Of a stretch of 64,000 nucleotides of DNA, positions 53,701 to 63,776 are shown piece after piece. How positions within the stretch are numbered: the stretch's first letter is position 1; every line of letters begins with the position of its first letter. The notes beneath the pieces are model-generated. The model saw nothing but the letters and a program-made list of their open reading frames with translations, searched no databases and was not told where the DNA came from. Both the position numbers and the translations under genes were made by a program. The stretch is from contig NZ_FRBW01000002.1 of assembly GCF_900142725.1 (NCBI RefSeq), positions 1,082,710-1,146,709 on the forward strand, given 5' to 3'. The stretch comes from Roseibium suaedae (GTDB lineage: Bacteria; Pseudomonadota; Alphaproteobacteria; Rhizobiales; Stappiaceae).

Positions 53701-55542
53701 ATGAGCACGATCCGTCTCACCGCCGCGCAAGCAATGATCCGCTACCTATCGGCCCAAATGACCGAAGACGGCGAGCGTTTCATCGACGGTGTCTGGGCCA
53801 TCTTTGGCCATGGCAATGTCGCAGGCCTCGGAGAAGCGCTGGAAAAGGCTGGCAATGCCATGCCGACCTGGCGCGGTCAGAACGAACAGACGATGGCGCA
53901 CACCGCCATCGCCTATGCAAAGGCCAAGAAGCGCACCCGCGCCATGGCTGTCTGCTCTTCCATCGGGCCGGGCGCGACCAACATGGTCACCGCCGCAGCC
54001 CTCGCTCATGTGAACCGGCTGCCGATCCTGCTGATCCCCGGCGACGTGTTTGCCAACCGCCGCCCGGATCCGGTTCTCCAGCAGGTAGAAGACTTCGATG
54101 ACGGCACGGTCTCTGCCAATGACTGCTTCCGCGCTGTCAGCCGCTATTTCGACCGGATCAGCCGCCCGGAACATCTGCTCACGGCTCTGCCGCGCGCCTT
54201 CCGCGTCATGACCGATCCGGCAAACTGCGGCCCGGTCACCCTGGCCTTCTGTCAGGACACCCAGGCCGAAGCCTATGACTATCCGGAAAGCTTCTTCGAG
54301 CCGACCGTCTGGCGCATCCGCCGGCCGGCTCCCGACGCCCAGGACCTGAGTGACGTCGTTGCCCTGATCAAGGCAGCCAAGAACCCTGTCATCGTCTGCG
54401 GCGGCGGCGTCATCTATTCGCAGGCAGAAGAGACGCTTGGCGATTTCGCAACCCGTCACGGAATTCCGGTCATCGAGACCCAGGCAGGCAAGTCGGCTCT
54501 TGCACAGTCTCACCCGATGAACTTCGGCGCCTCTGGCGTGGATGGTGCGGAAAGCGCCAATCGACTGGCAGAGGCCGCAGATCTGGTGATCGGTGTTGGC
54601 ACCCGCTTCCAGGATTTCACCACCGGATCCTGGACCCTGTTCAATGAACCGGGCCGCAAGCTCGTGTCCATCAACGTTCAGGGCTACGATGCCGGCAAGC
54701 ACGGCGCCATCGGCCTGATTGCCGACGCCAGGATTGCCCTCGAGAAGCTGTCCGAGGCACTCGGCAACCATAAGGCAAGCGCCTTTGATCCTCAGTCCCG
54801 CCTGAACTGGCTGGCCAAGGTCGATGCGCATTGCAGCGCCCGCACGAACACTCCGGAAGGCTATCTGCCGCTTGATGCGGAAGTCATCGGCGCCGTTCAG
54901 CGCACTTCGACCGACAAGACCATCGCCATGTGCGCCGCAGGCACCATGCCGGGTGCGCTCAAGCTCCTGTGGCAAGCGCCGCAAGCCGGCTACCACATGG
55001 AATATGGCTATTCCTGCATGGGCTATGAGATTGCAGGTGCCATGGGCATCAAGCTCGCTCTGCCTCAGCGCGATGTGGTCTGCTTCGTCGGCGACGGGTC
55101 CTACATGATGGCCAACTCGGAGCTGGCAACCGCTGTCATGCGCCGCGTGCCCTTCACCGTGGTGCTGACAGACAACCGCGGCTACGGCTGCATCAACCGG
55201 CTGCAGATGGGCACCGGCGGCGAGCAGTTCAACAATCTCTACAAGGACTGCAACGTCGAACAGCAGCCTGACATCGACTTCGTCGCCCACGCGGCCTCGA
55301 TGGGTGCCCATTCGGTGAAGGCAAAGGATATTGCCGATCTGGAAGCCCAGATCCTGGCGGCCCGTGACCGCGCGATCCCGACTGTGATCGTCATCGACAC
55401 GGACCCGATGCATGGTCCGGGCGAGAACGGTGGCGGCCACTGGTGGGATGTCGCCGTGCCGGAAGTGGGCACGACCGAAAAGCTCAAGGAGGCCCGGTCC
55501 TCCTATGTGGAGAACATGACCCGCCAGAACCTGGTGAACTGA
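53701..55542 (+). CDS. iolD: 3D-(3,5/4)-trihydroxycyclohexane-1,2-dione hydrolase
   Basis: The 613-residue thiamine-diphosphate enzyme opens the ring of the inositol-derived dione. It has the N-terminal PYR domain (with the Glu of GQNEQTMAHTAIAYAKA near residue 62), a central domain and a C-terminal PP domain with the ThDP motif GDGSYMMANSELATAV (about 463-478). The length matches IolD. It follows iolC by 18 bases and is separated from iolE by 137 bases that hold a hairpin. Confidence 0.95.
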   Translation: MSTIRLTAAQAMIRYLSAQMTEDGERFIDGVWAIFGHGNVAGLGEALEKAGNAMPTWRGQNEQTMAHTAIAYAKAKKRTRAMAVCSSIGPGATNMVTAAALAHVNRLPILLIPGDVFANRRPDPVLQQVEDFDDGTVSANDCFRAVSRYFDRISRPEHLLTALPRAFRVMTDPANCGPVTLAFCQDTQAEAYDYPESFFEPTVWRIRRPAPDAQDLSDVVALIKAAKNPVIVCGGGVIYSQAEETLGDFATRHGIPVIETQAGKSALAQSHPMNFGASGVDGAESANRLAEAADLVIGVGTRFQDFTTGSWTLFNEPGRKLVSINVQGYDAGKHGAIGLIADARIALEKLSEALGNHKASAFDPQSRLNWLAKVDAHCSARTNTPEGYLPLDAEVIGAVQRTSTDKTIAMCAAGTMPGALKLLWQAPQAGYHMEYGYSCMGYEIAGAMGIKLALPQRDVVCFVGDGSYMMANSELATAVMRRVPFTVVLTDNRGYGCINRLQMGTGGEQFNNLYKDCNVEQQPDIDFVAHAASMGAHSVKAKDIADLEAQILAARDRAIPTVIVIDTDPMHGPGENGGGHWWDVAVPEVGTTEKLKEARSSYVENMTRQNLVN

Positions 55543-55563
55543 TCTCTCTCCTCAAGACAATTT

Positions 55564-55587
55564 GCCCGGGAGGACAACCTTCCGGGC
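55564..55587 (+). other. Hairpin between iolD and iolE
   Basis: GCCCGGGAGG (55564-55573) pairs with CCTTCCGGGC (55578-55587) around a four-base loop, with one G-T pair. There is no T-tract. It may be an mRNA-stability or attenuation element in the longest gap of the iol operon. Confidence 0.55.
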
Positions 55588-55679
55588 ACTTGAACGCGGG
55601 CACGCCCCGCAAATGACAAAATCCGGGTCAATCCCGGCAAGTGGTTCGATCCCCTCTCCTTCGTTCAGGAACCTTCGAA

Positions 55680-56576
55680 ATGATCCTCTACGGCACCAAC
55701 CCGATTGCTTGGGCAAACGACGACGACCAGACCCTCGGTGCTCATATCCCGACTGAACAGATCCTCAAGGAAGCCTCCGAAATCGGCTTCGACGGCATCG
55801 AAAACGGCCACCGCTGGCCGGATGAGCCCGAAGCCCTGAAGCAGCTTCTGGGCAGCTACGGCCTGAAGTTCATTTCCGGCTGGTACTCGCTCAACCTGCT
55901 GGCCCAGTCCGTGGAAGCGGAGAAGAAGGCCATCCAGCCCCATCTCGACAAACTGAAGCACAACAGCTGCAAGGTTTGCATCGTCTGCGAGACCTCGAAC
56001 ACCATTCAGGGTTCCCAGACTGATCTGTCCCAGAGCCCGGTTCTCAGCGCAGATGAAATGAAAGCCTTTGGTGCAAAGGTCGAGGAACTGGCTGCCTTCT
56101 GCGCAAACCAGGGTATCCACCTCGTCTACCACCACCACATGGGCACCGTGGTCGAGACCCCGGAAGAAATCGACGCCTTCATGGCCGCCACCGGTCCGGC
56201 CACCAAGCTGCTGTTTGACGCTGGCCATTGCTACTTCGGCGGCAAGGGCATTGATCCGGCACCGATCCTGAAGAAATACGTCGACCGCGTCCGTCACTTC
56301 CACGCCAAGAACGTGCGTCCGGCAGTGATGTACGAAGTCCGCGAAAAGGGCCTGTCCTTCATGGATGGCGTTCGCGCCGGTGTCTTCACCGTGCCGGGTG
56401 ACGAGGAAGGCGGCGTCGATTTCGCACCGCTGATCCAGATCCTGAAGGATTCCGCCTATGAAGGCTGGATTGTCATCGAAGCCGAGCAGGATCCGGAAGT
56501 CCGTAACCCCTTCCAGTATCAGAGCCTTGGCCTGAAGACCCTGAAGACACTCGCAAAAGAGGCAGACCTGAAATGA
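55680..56576 (+). CDS. iolE: myo-Inosose-2 dehydratase
   Basis: This 298-residue TIM-barrel enzyme of the xylose-isomerase-like family dehydrates 2-keto-myo-inositol. It has [14 protein letters not shown] at the N-terminus, [10 protein letters not shown] near the middle and [13 protein letters not shown] and [11 protein letters not shown] as metal-binding strands. ATG 55680 gives the normal start MILYGTNP; the longer frame upstream has no family likeness. It overlaps iolB by four bases. Confidence 0.95.
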   Translation: MILYGTNPIAWANDDDQTLGAHIPTEQILKEASEIGFDGIENGHRWPDEPEALKQLLGSYGLKFISGWYSLNLLAQSVEAEKKAIQPHLDKLKHNSCKVCIVCETSNTIQGSQTDLSQSPVLSADEMKAFGAKVEELAAFCANQGIHLVYHHHMGTVVETPEEIDAFMAATGPATKLLFDAGHCYFGGKGIDPAPILKKYVDRVRHFHAKNVRPAVMYEVREKGLSFMDGVRAGVFTVPGDEEGGVDFAPLIQILKDSAYEGWIVIEAEQDPEVRNPFQYQSLGLKTLKTLAKEADLK

Positions 56577-57391
56577 GCGATCTCCTCCGCAAGCCTGCCG
56601 GCACCGCCGGCAAGGTTCATGACATCACCATCGAAAGCGCCAAGGGGCCAAAGTCCCCGGACTGGGGCTATGTCGGCTTCGGCCTCTTCCGGCTGAAGGC
56701 TGGCGAGACCGTGTCCGAGACCACCGGCGATCTCGAAGTCATCCTTGTCATGGTCGAAGGCAAAGCCGAGATTTCCGCAGCAGGCGAGAAATTCGGCGAG
56801 CAGGGCGAGCGGATGAACGTGTTCGAGCAGCTCGCTCCCCACAGCGTCTATGTCCCCTCCGGCAGCGACTGGTCGGCCAAGGCCACCACGGACTGCACCA
56901 TCGGCGTGTGCACAGCCCCCGGCAACGGTGGCCACAAGGCCCGAGTCCTGCCCAAGCCCGAAAAGGTGGTACGCGGCAAGGGCGCGAACACCCGCTACAT
57001 CTTCCCGATTGCCATGGAAGAATCCGATGTTGCGGACAGCCTGCTGGTGACGGAAGTCTTCACCCCTGCCGGGAACTGGTCCTCCTATCCGCCGCACCGG
57101 CATGACGAGGACAATTTCCCGGACATGACCTATCTGGAAGAGACCTACTATCACCGTCTCAACCCGGATCAGGGCTACGGCCACCAGCGGGTCTTCACGG
57201 AAGATGGTACCCTTGACGAGACCGTCTCCGTCTCCAGCCACGACGTGGTTCTGGTCCCCAAGGGCCACCACCCCTGCGGCGCGCCCTATGGCTACGAGAT
57301 GTACTATCTCAACGTGATGGCCGGCCCGATGCGCAAGTGGCGTTTCAAGAACCATCCGGACCACGACTGGATCGCCAAGCGCGACGCCTGA
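56573..57391 (+). CDS. iolB: 5-Deoxy-glucuronate isomerase
   Basis: The 272-residue cupin enzyme isomerises 5-deoxy-glucuronate to 5-dehydro-2-deoxygluconate, the substrate of IolC. It has the metal-binding cupin motif [25 protein letters not shown] near residues 175-200 and the C-terminal [26 protein letters not shown]. It closes the iol operon, overlaps iolE by four bases (ATGA) and is followed by a strong terminator. No iolA gene is in the window. Confidence 0.95.
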   Translation: MSDLLRKPAGTAGKVHDITIESAKGPKSPDWGYVGFGLFRLKAGETVSETTGDLEVILVMVEGKAEISAAGEKFGEQGERMNVFEQLAPHSVYVPSGSDWSAKATTDCTIGVCTAPGNGGHKARVLPKPEKVVRGKGANTRYIFPIAMEESDVADSLLVTEVFTPAGNWSSYPPHRHDEDNFPDMTYLEETYYHRLNPDQGYGHQRVFTEDGTLDETVSVSSHDVVLVPKGHHPCGAPYGYEMYYLNVMAGPMRKWRFKNHPDHDWIAKRDA

Positions 57392-57410
57392 TCAACGGCC
57401 ACCGGATACG

Positions 57411-57450
57411 AGAAGCCCGCGCCCCCTCCCGCGCGGGCTTCTTGCTTTTT
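57411..57450 (+). terminator. Terminator of the iol operon
   Basis: AGAAGCCCGCGC (57411-57422) pairs exactly with GCGCGGGCTTCT (57431-57442) around an eight-base loop and is followed by TGCTTTTT. It is a strong rho-independent terminator 20 bases after iolB. Confidence 0.9.
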
Positions 57451-57471
57451 GGCCAGCTTGAAATTCAGACC

Positions 57472-57975
57472 CTAAATCGGCTGCGCCACTTCCTTCACCG
57501 TTTCCATGGCCACGAATGTAGAAGTGGCGGAGACGTGGGGGAGTGACGAGATCTTCTCGCCAAGCACCCGGCGGTAGTCGGCAATATCCCGCGTGCGCAC
57601 TTTCAGAAGATAATCATAGCCGCCTGCAATCATGTGGCATTCCTCGACTTCCGGAATGCGCGAAACGGCCTGATTGAAGGCCTGCAGGGCGGGCTCGCGC
57701 GTGTCCATCATCCTGACTTCCACAAAGGCGATATGGGCAACACCCAGCCGCACCGGTGAGATCATCGCCCGATAGCCGGTGATGACACCCAGTTGCTCCA
57801 GACGCCGCACCCGCGCAAGAACCGGCGTTTTCGACAGCCCGACCTCTTCTGCCAATTGCGTCATCGAAATACGGGCATCGGCCGCAAGCACCTTCAGGAT
57901 CGAAACGTCGATCTTGTCGAGGTCCGCCATTCCATTTGGATCGTCAATGCCATCATCTTTGGTTTTTTCGACCAT
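57472..57975 (-). CDS. Lrp/AsnC-family regulator, probably of putA
   Basis: The 167-residue protein has an N-terminal Lrp helix-turn-helix (about residues 20-75, with ARISMTQLAEEVGLSKTPVLARVRRLEQLGVI) and a C-terminal RAM ligand domain (about 90-160). It is divergent from putA across 73 bases, as is PutR in Rhodobacter and Agrobacterium, where the Lrp-type regulator activates putA with proline. ATG 57930 would give a shorter form without the first 15 polar residues. Confidence 0.93.
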   Translation of the reverse strand: MVEKTKDDGIDDPNGMADLDKIDVSILKVLAADARISMTQLAEEVGLSKTPVLARVRRLEQLGVITGYRAMISPVRLGVAHIAFVEVRMMDTREPALQAFNQAVSRIPEVEECHMIAGGYDYLLKVRTRDIADYRRVLGEKISSLPHVSATSTFVAMETVKEVAQPI

Positions 57976-58048
57976 AAGATCTCATCCTTCAGACGAAATG
58001 AATTCCCGAACAGCAGTATCATAGGCGAACTTCCATCGGAGAATAAAA

Positions 58049-61000
58049 ATGCTCGCCGCCCATCCCACGCTTGATCGCATTGATGCCCTGAAGCTTCAGG
58101 ACGAGACCGCCCTTTTGCGGGCCTTGAGCGCCGAAGCAAATCTGAGTGCGCAGGAGCGCGCCGCGATCGTGCAGGCTGCCGCTGCGCTGGTGTCCAAGAT
58201 CCGGGCTGACGGCGAGCTGGGTCTGATGGAAGTGTTCCTGGCAGAATACGGCCTGTCCACCGAGGAAGGCATTGCGCTGATGTGTCTGGCCGAAGCGCTG
58301 CTGCGCGTGCCGGATGATGCCACCATTGACGATCTGATCGAAGACAAGATCGTCCCTCATGACTGGGATGCACACCGGGGCCACTCCACCTCGCCGCTGG
58401 TCAACACTTCCACCATAGGCCTTGCCCTGACCGGCAAGGTGCTGAGCGACAAGAAGCCGGGCCTGACCGGGATCGTGCGCGGCGCCGTGAAGCGTCTTGG
58501 CGAGCCGGTCATCCGTGCCGCAGTTGCCCAGGGCATGCGCGAAATGGGACGCCAGTTCGTTCTGGGCGAAACCATCCGCAAGGCCATGGACCGGGCGGAA
58601 AAGAAGGAAGCCAAGGGCTTCACCTATTCCTATGACATGCTGGGCGAAGCCGCGATGACCGCCAAGGCCGCCGCCCATTATCACAAGAGCTATGCCGACA
58701 CGATCGATGCCCTTGCCAGCGCCTGCACCAAGCCGGACATGCGCGACAATCCGGGCGTGTCCGTGAAGCTCTCTGCCCTGCATCCCCGTTATGAAACTGC
58801 AAAGGAAGCGCGCGTTCTGGCCGAGCTGGTTCCCGCGCTCAAGGCGCTGGCCCTCAAGGCAAAAGCCGCCAATATGAACCTGGCCATCGATGCGGAGGAA
58901 GCGGACCGGCTGGTCCTCTCCCTGCAAGTGATCGAGAAGGTTCTGGAAGATGAAGCCCTTGCCGGCTGGGACGGGTTCGGCATCGTGGTCCAGGCCTACA
59001 GCCGCCGGGCCGGCCCGGTTCTCGACTGGCTTCATGACCTGGCAAAGCGGCTCAACCGCCGCATCACCATCCGCCTGGTCAAGGGCGCCTACTGGGATGC
59101 GGAGATCAAGCATGCCCAGGTCGTTGGCCTGCCGAGCTTCCCGGTCTTCACCCGCAAGGTCTCGTCCGACGTAAGCTACATCGCCAATGCCCGCAAGCTG
59201 CTCGGCATGACAGATCACGTCTATCCGCAGTTCGCCACCCACAACGCCCACACGATGGCTGCTGTTCTGGAAATGGCATCGTCCCTTTCCAAGGACGCCT
59301 TTGAGTTCCAGCGCCTGCACGGCATGGGCGAAAAGCTGCATGACATCGTGAAGCAGGAAAACGGCACCCGCTGCCGGATCTATGCGCCTGTTGGCGCACA
59401 CCGGGATCTGCTGGCCTATCTGGTCCGCCGCCTGCTCGAGAACGGCGCGAATTCGTCCTTCGTCAACCAGATCGTCGACAAGAGTATCGCTCCGGAAGAC
59501 GTCGTCTCCTGCCCCTTCGCCGCTCTTGAAGCGGTCGGCTATACGCCGGGCAAGAGCGTCACGCCGGGCCCGGACATCTTCTCGCCGTCCCGCGGCAACA
59601 GCTCTGGCCACGACATCTCCAGCCGGGGTGTATTGACCGCCATCGAGGCTGCCCGCAACACGGACGTTCCGCTCAACGCAACATCGCTGCTGGCAGCTCA
59701 CCTGAGCGCTGGGGAGAGTGTTCCCGCCGTGAACCCGGCAACAGGCGAAGCCTTCGGCACGGTCAGCAATGCCTCAGCCGAAGACGTCGAGCAGGCTCTT
59801 TCTGCGGCCCGCAGCTGGAGCGCGCCGGTCGAAACCCGGGCAGCTGTCCTCAACCGCGCGGCCGACCTTTACGAAGCCAACACCGGTGCCTTTTTCAATC
59901 TACTTGCGAGAGAAGCCGGCAAGACCCTGTCGGATGCGGTCGGCGAAGTGCGCGAAGCTGTCGACTTCCTGCGCTACTATGCAGATCAGGCGGCCAAGCA
60001 TTCAGAAAACCCGAAAGGCGTCTTCACCTGCATCAGCCCCTGGAACTTCCCGCTGGCAATCTTCTCCGGCCAGATCGCGGCAGCCCTTGCAACGGGCAAC
60101 GGTGTGCTGGCCAAGCCTGCGGAACAGACCCCGCTGATCGCCGCCCTCGCCGTGAAGCTTCTGCATGAAGCCGGTGTGCCCCGCGACGCGCTTCAGCTTG
60201 TTCTGGGCAAGGGCTCTGTCGTCGGCGCAGCTCTCACCTCAGATGCACGGGTGTCCGGTGTCGCCTTTACCGGCTCCACCCAGACCGCCCTCAACATCCG
60301 CAAGGCCATGGCTGGCGGCATGGCCCCAGACGCGCCACTGATCGCAGAGACGGGCGGCCTGAACGCCATGATCATCGACAGCACGGCCCTGCCCGAACAG
60401 GCGGCCCGCGATGTCTGCGCCTCGGCCTTCCAGTCCGCTGGCCAGCGTTGCTCTGCCCTGCGCTGTCTCTATGTCCAGGAAGACATTGCCGATGACTTCA
60501 TCGCAATGCTCCAGGGCGTCATGGATGAATATCTGCTCGGCAATCCCTGGGAGCTGACCACGGACATCGGGCCGGTCATCGACAAGGCAGCCAAGGCCAC
60601 CATCGATCAGCATGTCGAAACCGCCCGCAAGGAAGGCCGCCTCATCAAGCAGCTGGACGCGCCGGAAACCGGTCACTTTGTCGGCCCGGCCCTGATCCGC
60701 GTCTCCGGCATCAAGGACCTTCAGCGCGAGATCTTCGGGCCGGTCCTGCATGTCGCCACATTCCGGGCGGAAGACCTGGACAAGGTCATCTCCGATATCA
60801 ACGAAACGGGCTATGGCCTGACCTTCGGCCTGCACAGCCGCATCACCAAGCGCGTGAAGGACGTCAGCCAGGCGATCCATGCCGGCAACATCTATGTGAA
60901 CCGCAATCAGATCGGCGCAGTGGTCGGCTCCCAGCCCTTCGGCGGCGAAGGTCTTTCGGGCACGGGTCCCAAGGCTGGCGGCCCGAACTATCTGCCGCGG

Positions 61001-61519
61001 TTCAAGAACCGCGCGGCACCTGGCACCTATGCGGCAAGCCTTGATGGCGTGACCAGCTCAACGGTAAAGGGACTTGAAAAGCTTCTGAAGTCCGCCCCCC
61101 CAGCAAAGGAAGGCCCGTCCGTCGGGATGCCGGGACCGACCGGCGAGAGCAACATCCTGACCCGCCATCCGCGGGAGCCCGTGCTGTGCCTGGGTCCAGG
61201 CGCAGATATTGCGGCAGAACAGGTGCGCCGTGTGCAGGAACTGGGCGGAACCGCCATTGCCCACCCCTTGCCGGTCGATCCGGCCGTTCTGGCAGAGGCA
61301 AACGGCTTCTCCGGTGTGATGTGGTGGGGCGATGCGCAGACGGCACGCAGCTTTGCGCAGGCACTGGCCAGCCGCAATGGCCCGATCCTGCCACTGATCG
61401 GCGGTCTGCCGGATGTCGGGCACGTGGCCCACGAGCGGCATGTCTGTATCGACACCACAGCTGCAGGGGGCAATGCCGCCCTGCTGGTGCAATCGGCACA
61501 ACTTGCAGGGAAATCATAA
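58049..61519 (+). CDS. putA: Bifunctional proline dehydrogenase / P5C dehydrogenase
   Basis: This 1156-residue enzyme oxidises proline to glutamate. The FAD-dependent proline dehydrogenase barrel lies at about residues 130-450 (with VRLVKGAYWDAEIKHAQ-type sequence near 345). The aldehyde dehydrogenase domain (about 560-1000) has the catalytic Cys801 in SAGQRCSALRC and Glu767 in AETGGLN. A C-terminal domain of about 150 residues follows. It lacks the ribbon-helix-helix DNA-binding domain of E. coli PutA and starts MLAAHPTLDRIDA, so control falls to the Lrp-type protein next door. Confidence 0.96.
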   Translation: MLAAHPTLDRIDALKLQDETALLRALSAEANLSAQERAAIVQAAAALVSKIRADGELGLMEVFLAEYGLSTEEGIALMCLAEALLRVPDDATIDDLIEDKIVPHDWDAHRGHSTSPLVNTSTIGLALTGKVLSDKKPGLTGIVRGAVKRLGEPVIRAAVAQGMREMGRQFVLGETIRKAMDRAEKKEAKGFTYSYDMLGEAAMTAKAAAHYHKSYADTIDALASACTKPDMRDNPGVSVKLSALHPRYETAKEARVLAELVPALKALALKAKAANMNLAIDAEEADRLVLSLQVIEKVLEDEALAGWDGFGIVVQAYSRRAGPVLDWLHDLAKRLNRRITIRLVKGAYWDAEIKHAQVVGLPSFPVFTRKVSSDVSYIANARKLLGMTDHVYPQFATHNAHTMAAVLEMASSLSKDAFEFQRLHGMGEKLHDIVKQENGTRCRIYAPVGAHRDLLAYLVRRLLENGANSSFVNQIVDKSIAPEDVVSCPFAALEAVGYTPGKSVTPGPDIFSPSRGNSSGHDISSRGVLTAIEAARNTDVPLNATSLLAAHLSAGESVPAVNPATGEAFGTVSNASAEDVEQALSAARSWSAPVETRAAVLNRAADLYEANTGAFFNLLAREAGKTLSDAVGEVREAVDFLRYYADQAAKHSENPKGVFTCISPWNFPLAIFSGQIAAALATGNGVLAKPAEQTPLIAALAVKLLHEAGVPRDALQLVLGKGSVVGAALTSDARVSGVAFTGSTQTALNIRKAMAGGMAPDAPLIAETGGLNAMIIDSTALPEQAARDVCASAFQSAGQRCSALRCLYVQEDIADDFIAMLQGVMDEYLLGNPWELTTDIGPVIDKAAKATIDQHVETARKEGRLIKQLDAPETGHFVGPALIRVSGIKDLQREIFGPVLHVATFRAEDLDKVISDINETGYGLTFGLHSRITKRVKDVSQAIHAGNIYVNRNQIGAVVGSQPFGGEGLSGTGPKAGGPNYLPRFKNRAAPGTYAASLDGVTSSTVKGLEKLLKSAPPAKEGPSVGMPGPTGESNILTRHPREPVLCLGPGADIAAEQVRRVQELGGTAIAHPLPVDPAVLAEANGFSGVMWWGDAQTARSFAQALASRNGPILPLIGGLPDVGHVAHERHVCIDTTAAGGNAALLVQSAQLAGKS

Positions 61520-61566
61520 GAACTGTCCTGACGGAAATCCTGACAAAATCCAAAAGGGGAAAATGG

Positions 61567-62436
61567 ATGCTGGAGACCGCCACGAAACAAGAAAAAGCCC
61601 AAAAACGGGGCCCGTCATCTGCAAAGGGTCATGTGGATGTTCTGGCCTTCGGCTGCTGCGATCTTGCCACTGCCATATTGGCAGGGCTGGAAAGACAGAA
61701 CCCGCAGGCAAGCCTTGCGGCTGTAGATCCGCAGATCGACAGGATCCGGGAAACCTTGCCAAAGCGCTCCCGGATCCGGCTGCTCTGCCGGTCGGACCGG
61801 GCAAGGACGCTGAAGCCGGGCATTCTTTTGCTTGCTGGCAAGCCAACGTTGCTCGACCAGCCCTGCCCTGCGCTTCTGGAGCTGGCAAGAGACGCGATCG
61901 TTGTCTCCATCCTTCCGGGCGTCTCTCTTGAGCTGCTCCGGGAAAGGCTGGAAACGGACAAGGTTGCCCGGGTCACGCCCAATCTGCCGGTTATGGTCGG
62001 AGAGGGCATGTCCATCGGGCATTGCGGAGCCTCTTCGCTGACGCAAGCCGAGCTGAAGGCCGTGGCCGGACTGATGGCCAGCGTCGGTCAGTTCAACTGG
62101 CTGGAAAGCGAAAGCCACTTCGACCTCGCCTCCGCCGTGTCCGGCGATGGTCCGGGCTTTGTCTTCTCCCTCGCAGAGCAGATGATCATGACGCTCTATA
62201 CCGAGGGCATGCCATTGAGCCTTGCCGAGAGCCTTGTTCAGCAGACCCTGTTCGGCGCTTCCGCGATGCTGCGTCAGGACCCGCGCAGTCCGGCAGCTTT
62301 GAAACAGGAAGCATCACTGACCGGGACCAGCCGGACCATCCTGGAACATCATGACGCCCTGCCCCGGCTGATCCCGGAGGCCATTTCGGAAGCCCATCAG
62401 CGCTTCCAGGGATCTGCCCGGCCCTTACAGGCCTGA
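61567..62436 (+). CDS. Pyrroline-5-carboxylate reductase-like protein with altered nucleotide loop
   Basis: The 289-residue protein matches ProC over most of its length: the middle VVSILPGVSLELLRERL, VRVTPNLPVMVGEGMS-type segment and the C-terminal dimer domain SGDGPGFVFSLAEQM with LVQQTLFGASAML. However, the N-terminal NAD(P) loop reads FGCCDLATAI (residues 28-37) where ProC has GxGxMxxAI, so the middle Gly is Cys and the binding loop is altered. A 20-residue charged lead precedes it. The start at 61567 has AGGGGA upstream. Located 47 bases after putA, it may be a proline-related enzyme or a degenerate reductase. Confidence 0.82.
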   Translation: MLETATKQEKAQKRGPSSAKGHVDVLAFGCCDLATAILAGLERQNPQASLAAVDPQIDRIRETLPKRSRIRLLCRSDRARTLKPGILLLAGKPTLLDQPCPALLELARDAIVVSILPGVSLELLRERLETDKVARVTPNLPVMVGEGMSIGHCGASSLTQAELKAVAGLMASVGQFNWLESESHFDLASAVSGDGPGFVFSLAEQMIMTLYTEGMPLSLAESLVQQTLFGASAMLRQDPRSPAALKQEASLTGTSRTILEHHDALPRLIPEAISEAHQRFQGSARPLQA

Positions 62437-62446
62437 GGAGACAGCC

Positions 62447-62485
62447 TGAAAGGCCCCGGTCTATGTGCGCAACCGGGACCTTTCA
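62447..62485. terminator. Hairpin between convergent ProC-like and TRAP genes
   Basis: TGAAAGG-C-CCCGGT (62447-62460) pairs with ACCGGG-A-CCTTTCA (62472-62485), with one mismatch, around an eleven-base loop. There is no strong T-tract on either side. It sits in the 51-base gap and overlaps no gene. Confidence 0.55.
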
Positions 62486-62487
62486 GA

Positions 62488-63765
62488 TCACTTGTAGATA
62501 AGCGACGGCAGCCAGAGGGTCAGCTCCGGCACAAAGGTCAGCAGCAGCAGCACCGAGATCAGAGGGATCAGAAAAGGTGCCGTTGCCACCACGCAGCGCT
62601 CGAACGGCACCGCCGAGACCTTTGACAGGACATAAAGCACCATCCCGACAGGCGGCGTCAGCAGTCCAATCATCAGGTTGAGGATCAGGATGATGCCGAA
62701 ATGCACCGGATCCACGCCCACCGACAAGGCCACCGGCAAGAGCACCGGCGTCAGGATGGTGATGGCGGCAATCGTCTCCATGAAACAGCCGATCACAAGA
62801 ACGATCAGCATCATCAGGAGCAGGATGGCCGTCTTGTTTTCCGTCAGATCCAAAAGGCCGGAGGCGAAGACTTCCGCGACCTGATTGGCTGTCAGGATCC
62901 AGGCAAAGATCGTCGAGGTGGCAACGATCATCATTACCGAGGCTGTCGTCTCGACCGTGTCCATGGACACTCTGAGCACCCGTCGCCAATCAAGGGTCCG
63001 GTAGACGAACAACCCCAGGAACAGCGCATAGGCGACCGCGGCAATGGCCGATTCCGTCGGCGTGAAGATGCCGAACAGAATACCGCCCACGATGATGACC
63101 GGTGTCAGAAGCGGCAGGAGAGCAGCCCAGAGCGTGCGGAAAAAGACATCAAAGCGGAAACGGTCATCGCGCGGATATTTCCGGATCCGCGAGTAATAGG
63201 CGACCATGATCATCAGCGAGAAGGCCATCAACAGGCCCGGGATCAGCCCCGCTGCAAACAGGCGGCCGATAGACGTGTCAGCGATGACGCCATAGACCAC
63301 CAGAGGCAGGGATGGCGGAATGATCGGTCCGATCGTGGAAGACGCAGCCGTAATGCCGACGGAAAAGTCCGTGTCATATCCGGCTTCCCGCATGGCCTTG
63401 ATCTCGATGTTTCCGAGACCACCCGCATCCGCCACAGCCGCGCCGGACATACCGGCGAAGATGACACTGGCCCCGACATTCACATGGCCAAGCCCGCCAT
63501 GCATCCAGCCGACGGCCGCACGGGAAAAGGTGAAGATCTTGGTGGTGATGCCGGACGTGTTCATCAGGTGTCCGGCCATGATGAAGAAGGGCACGGCGAT
63601 CAGGGGAAAGCTGTCGATGCCGCCAACCATGCGGTGCAGCACCACCATGCTGGGAACCCCTTCGATCAGGGTATAGGTCAGCGACGCCACGCCGAGAGCG
63701 ACGGCGACCGGAGCCCCGGCGATCAGCAGCGCAAAGAGAATGATGAAGAGAAGCGCAAGAGCCAT
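62488..63765 (-). CDS. TRAP transporter large permease (DctM family)
   Basis: The 425-residue membrane protein has about eleven to twelve hydrophobic segments and the DctM family features ILFALLIAGAPVAVALGVASL, AGMSGAAVADAGGLGNIEIKAM and ASSTIGPIIPPSLPLVVYGV. It uses a sodium gradient to import organic acids bound by a periplasmic protein. The adjacent proline genes suggest, without proof, a proline-like or hydroxy-acid cargo. It lies 11 bases after the small permease gene on the same strand. Confidence 0.94.
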   Translation of the reverse strand: MALALLFIILFALLIAGAPVAVALGVASLTYTLIEGVPSMVVLHRMVGGIDSFPLIAVPFFIMAGHLMNTSGITTKIFTFSRAAVGWMHGGLGHVNVGASVIFAGMSGAAVADAGGLGNIEIKAMREAGYDTDFSVGITAASSTIGPIIPPSLPLVVYGVIADTSIGRLFAAGLIPGLLMAFSLMIMVAYYSRIRKYPRDDRFRFDVFFRTLWAALLPLLTPVIIVGGILFGIFTPTESAIAAVAYALFLGLFVYRTLDWRRVLRVSMDTVETTASVMMIVATSTIFAWILTANQVAEVFASGLLDLTENKTAILLLMMLIVLVIGCFMETIAAITILTPVLLPVALSVGVDPVHFGIILILNLMIGLLTPPVGMVLYVLSKVSAVPFERCVVATAPFLIPLISVLLLLTFVPELTLWLPSLIYK

Positions 63766-63776
63766 GAGGGGTCCGC

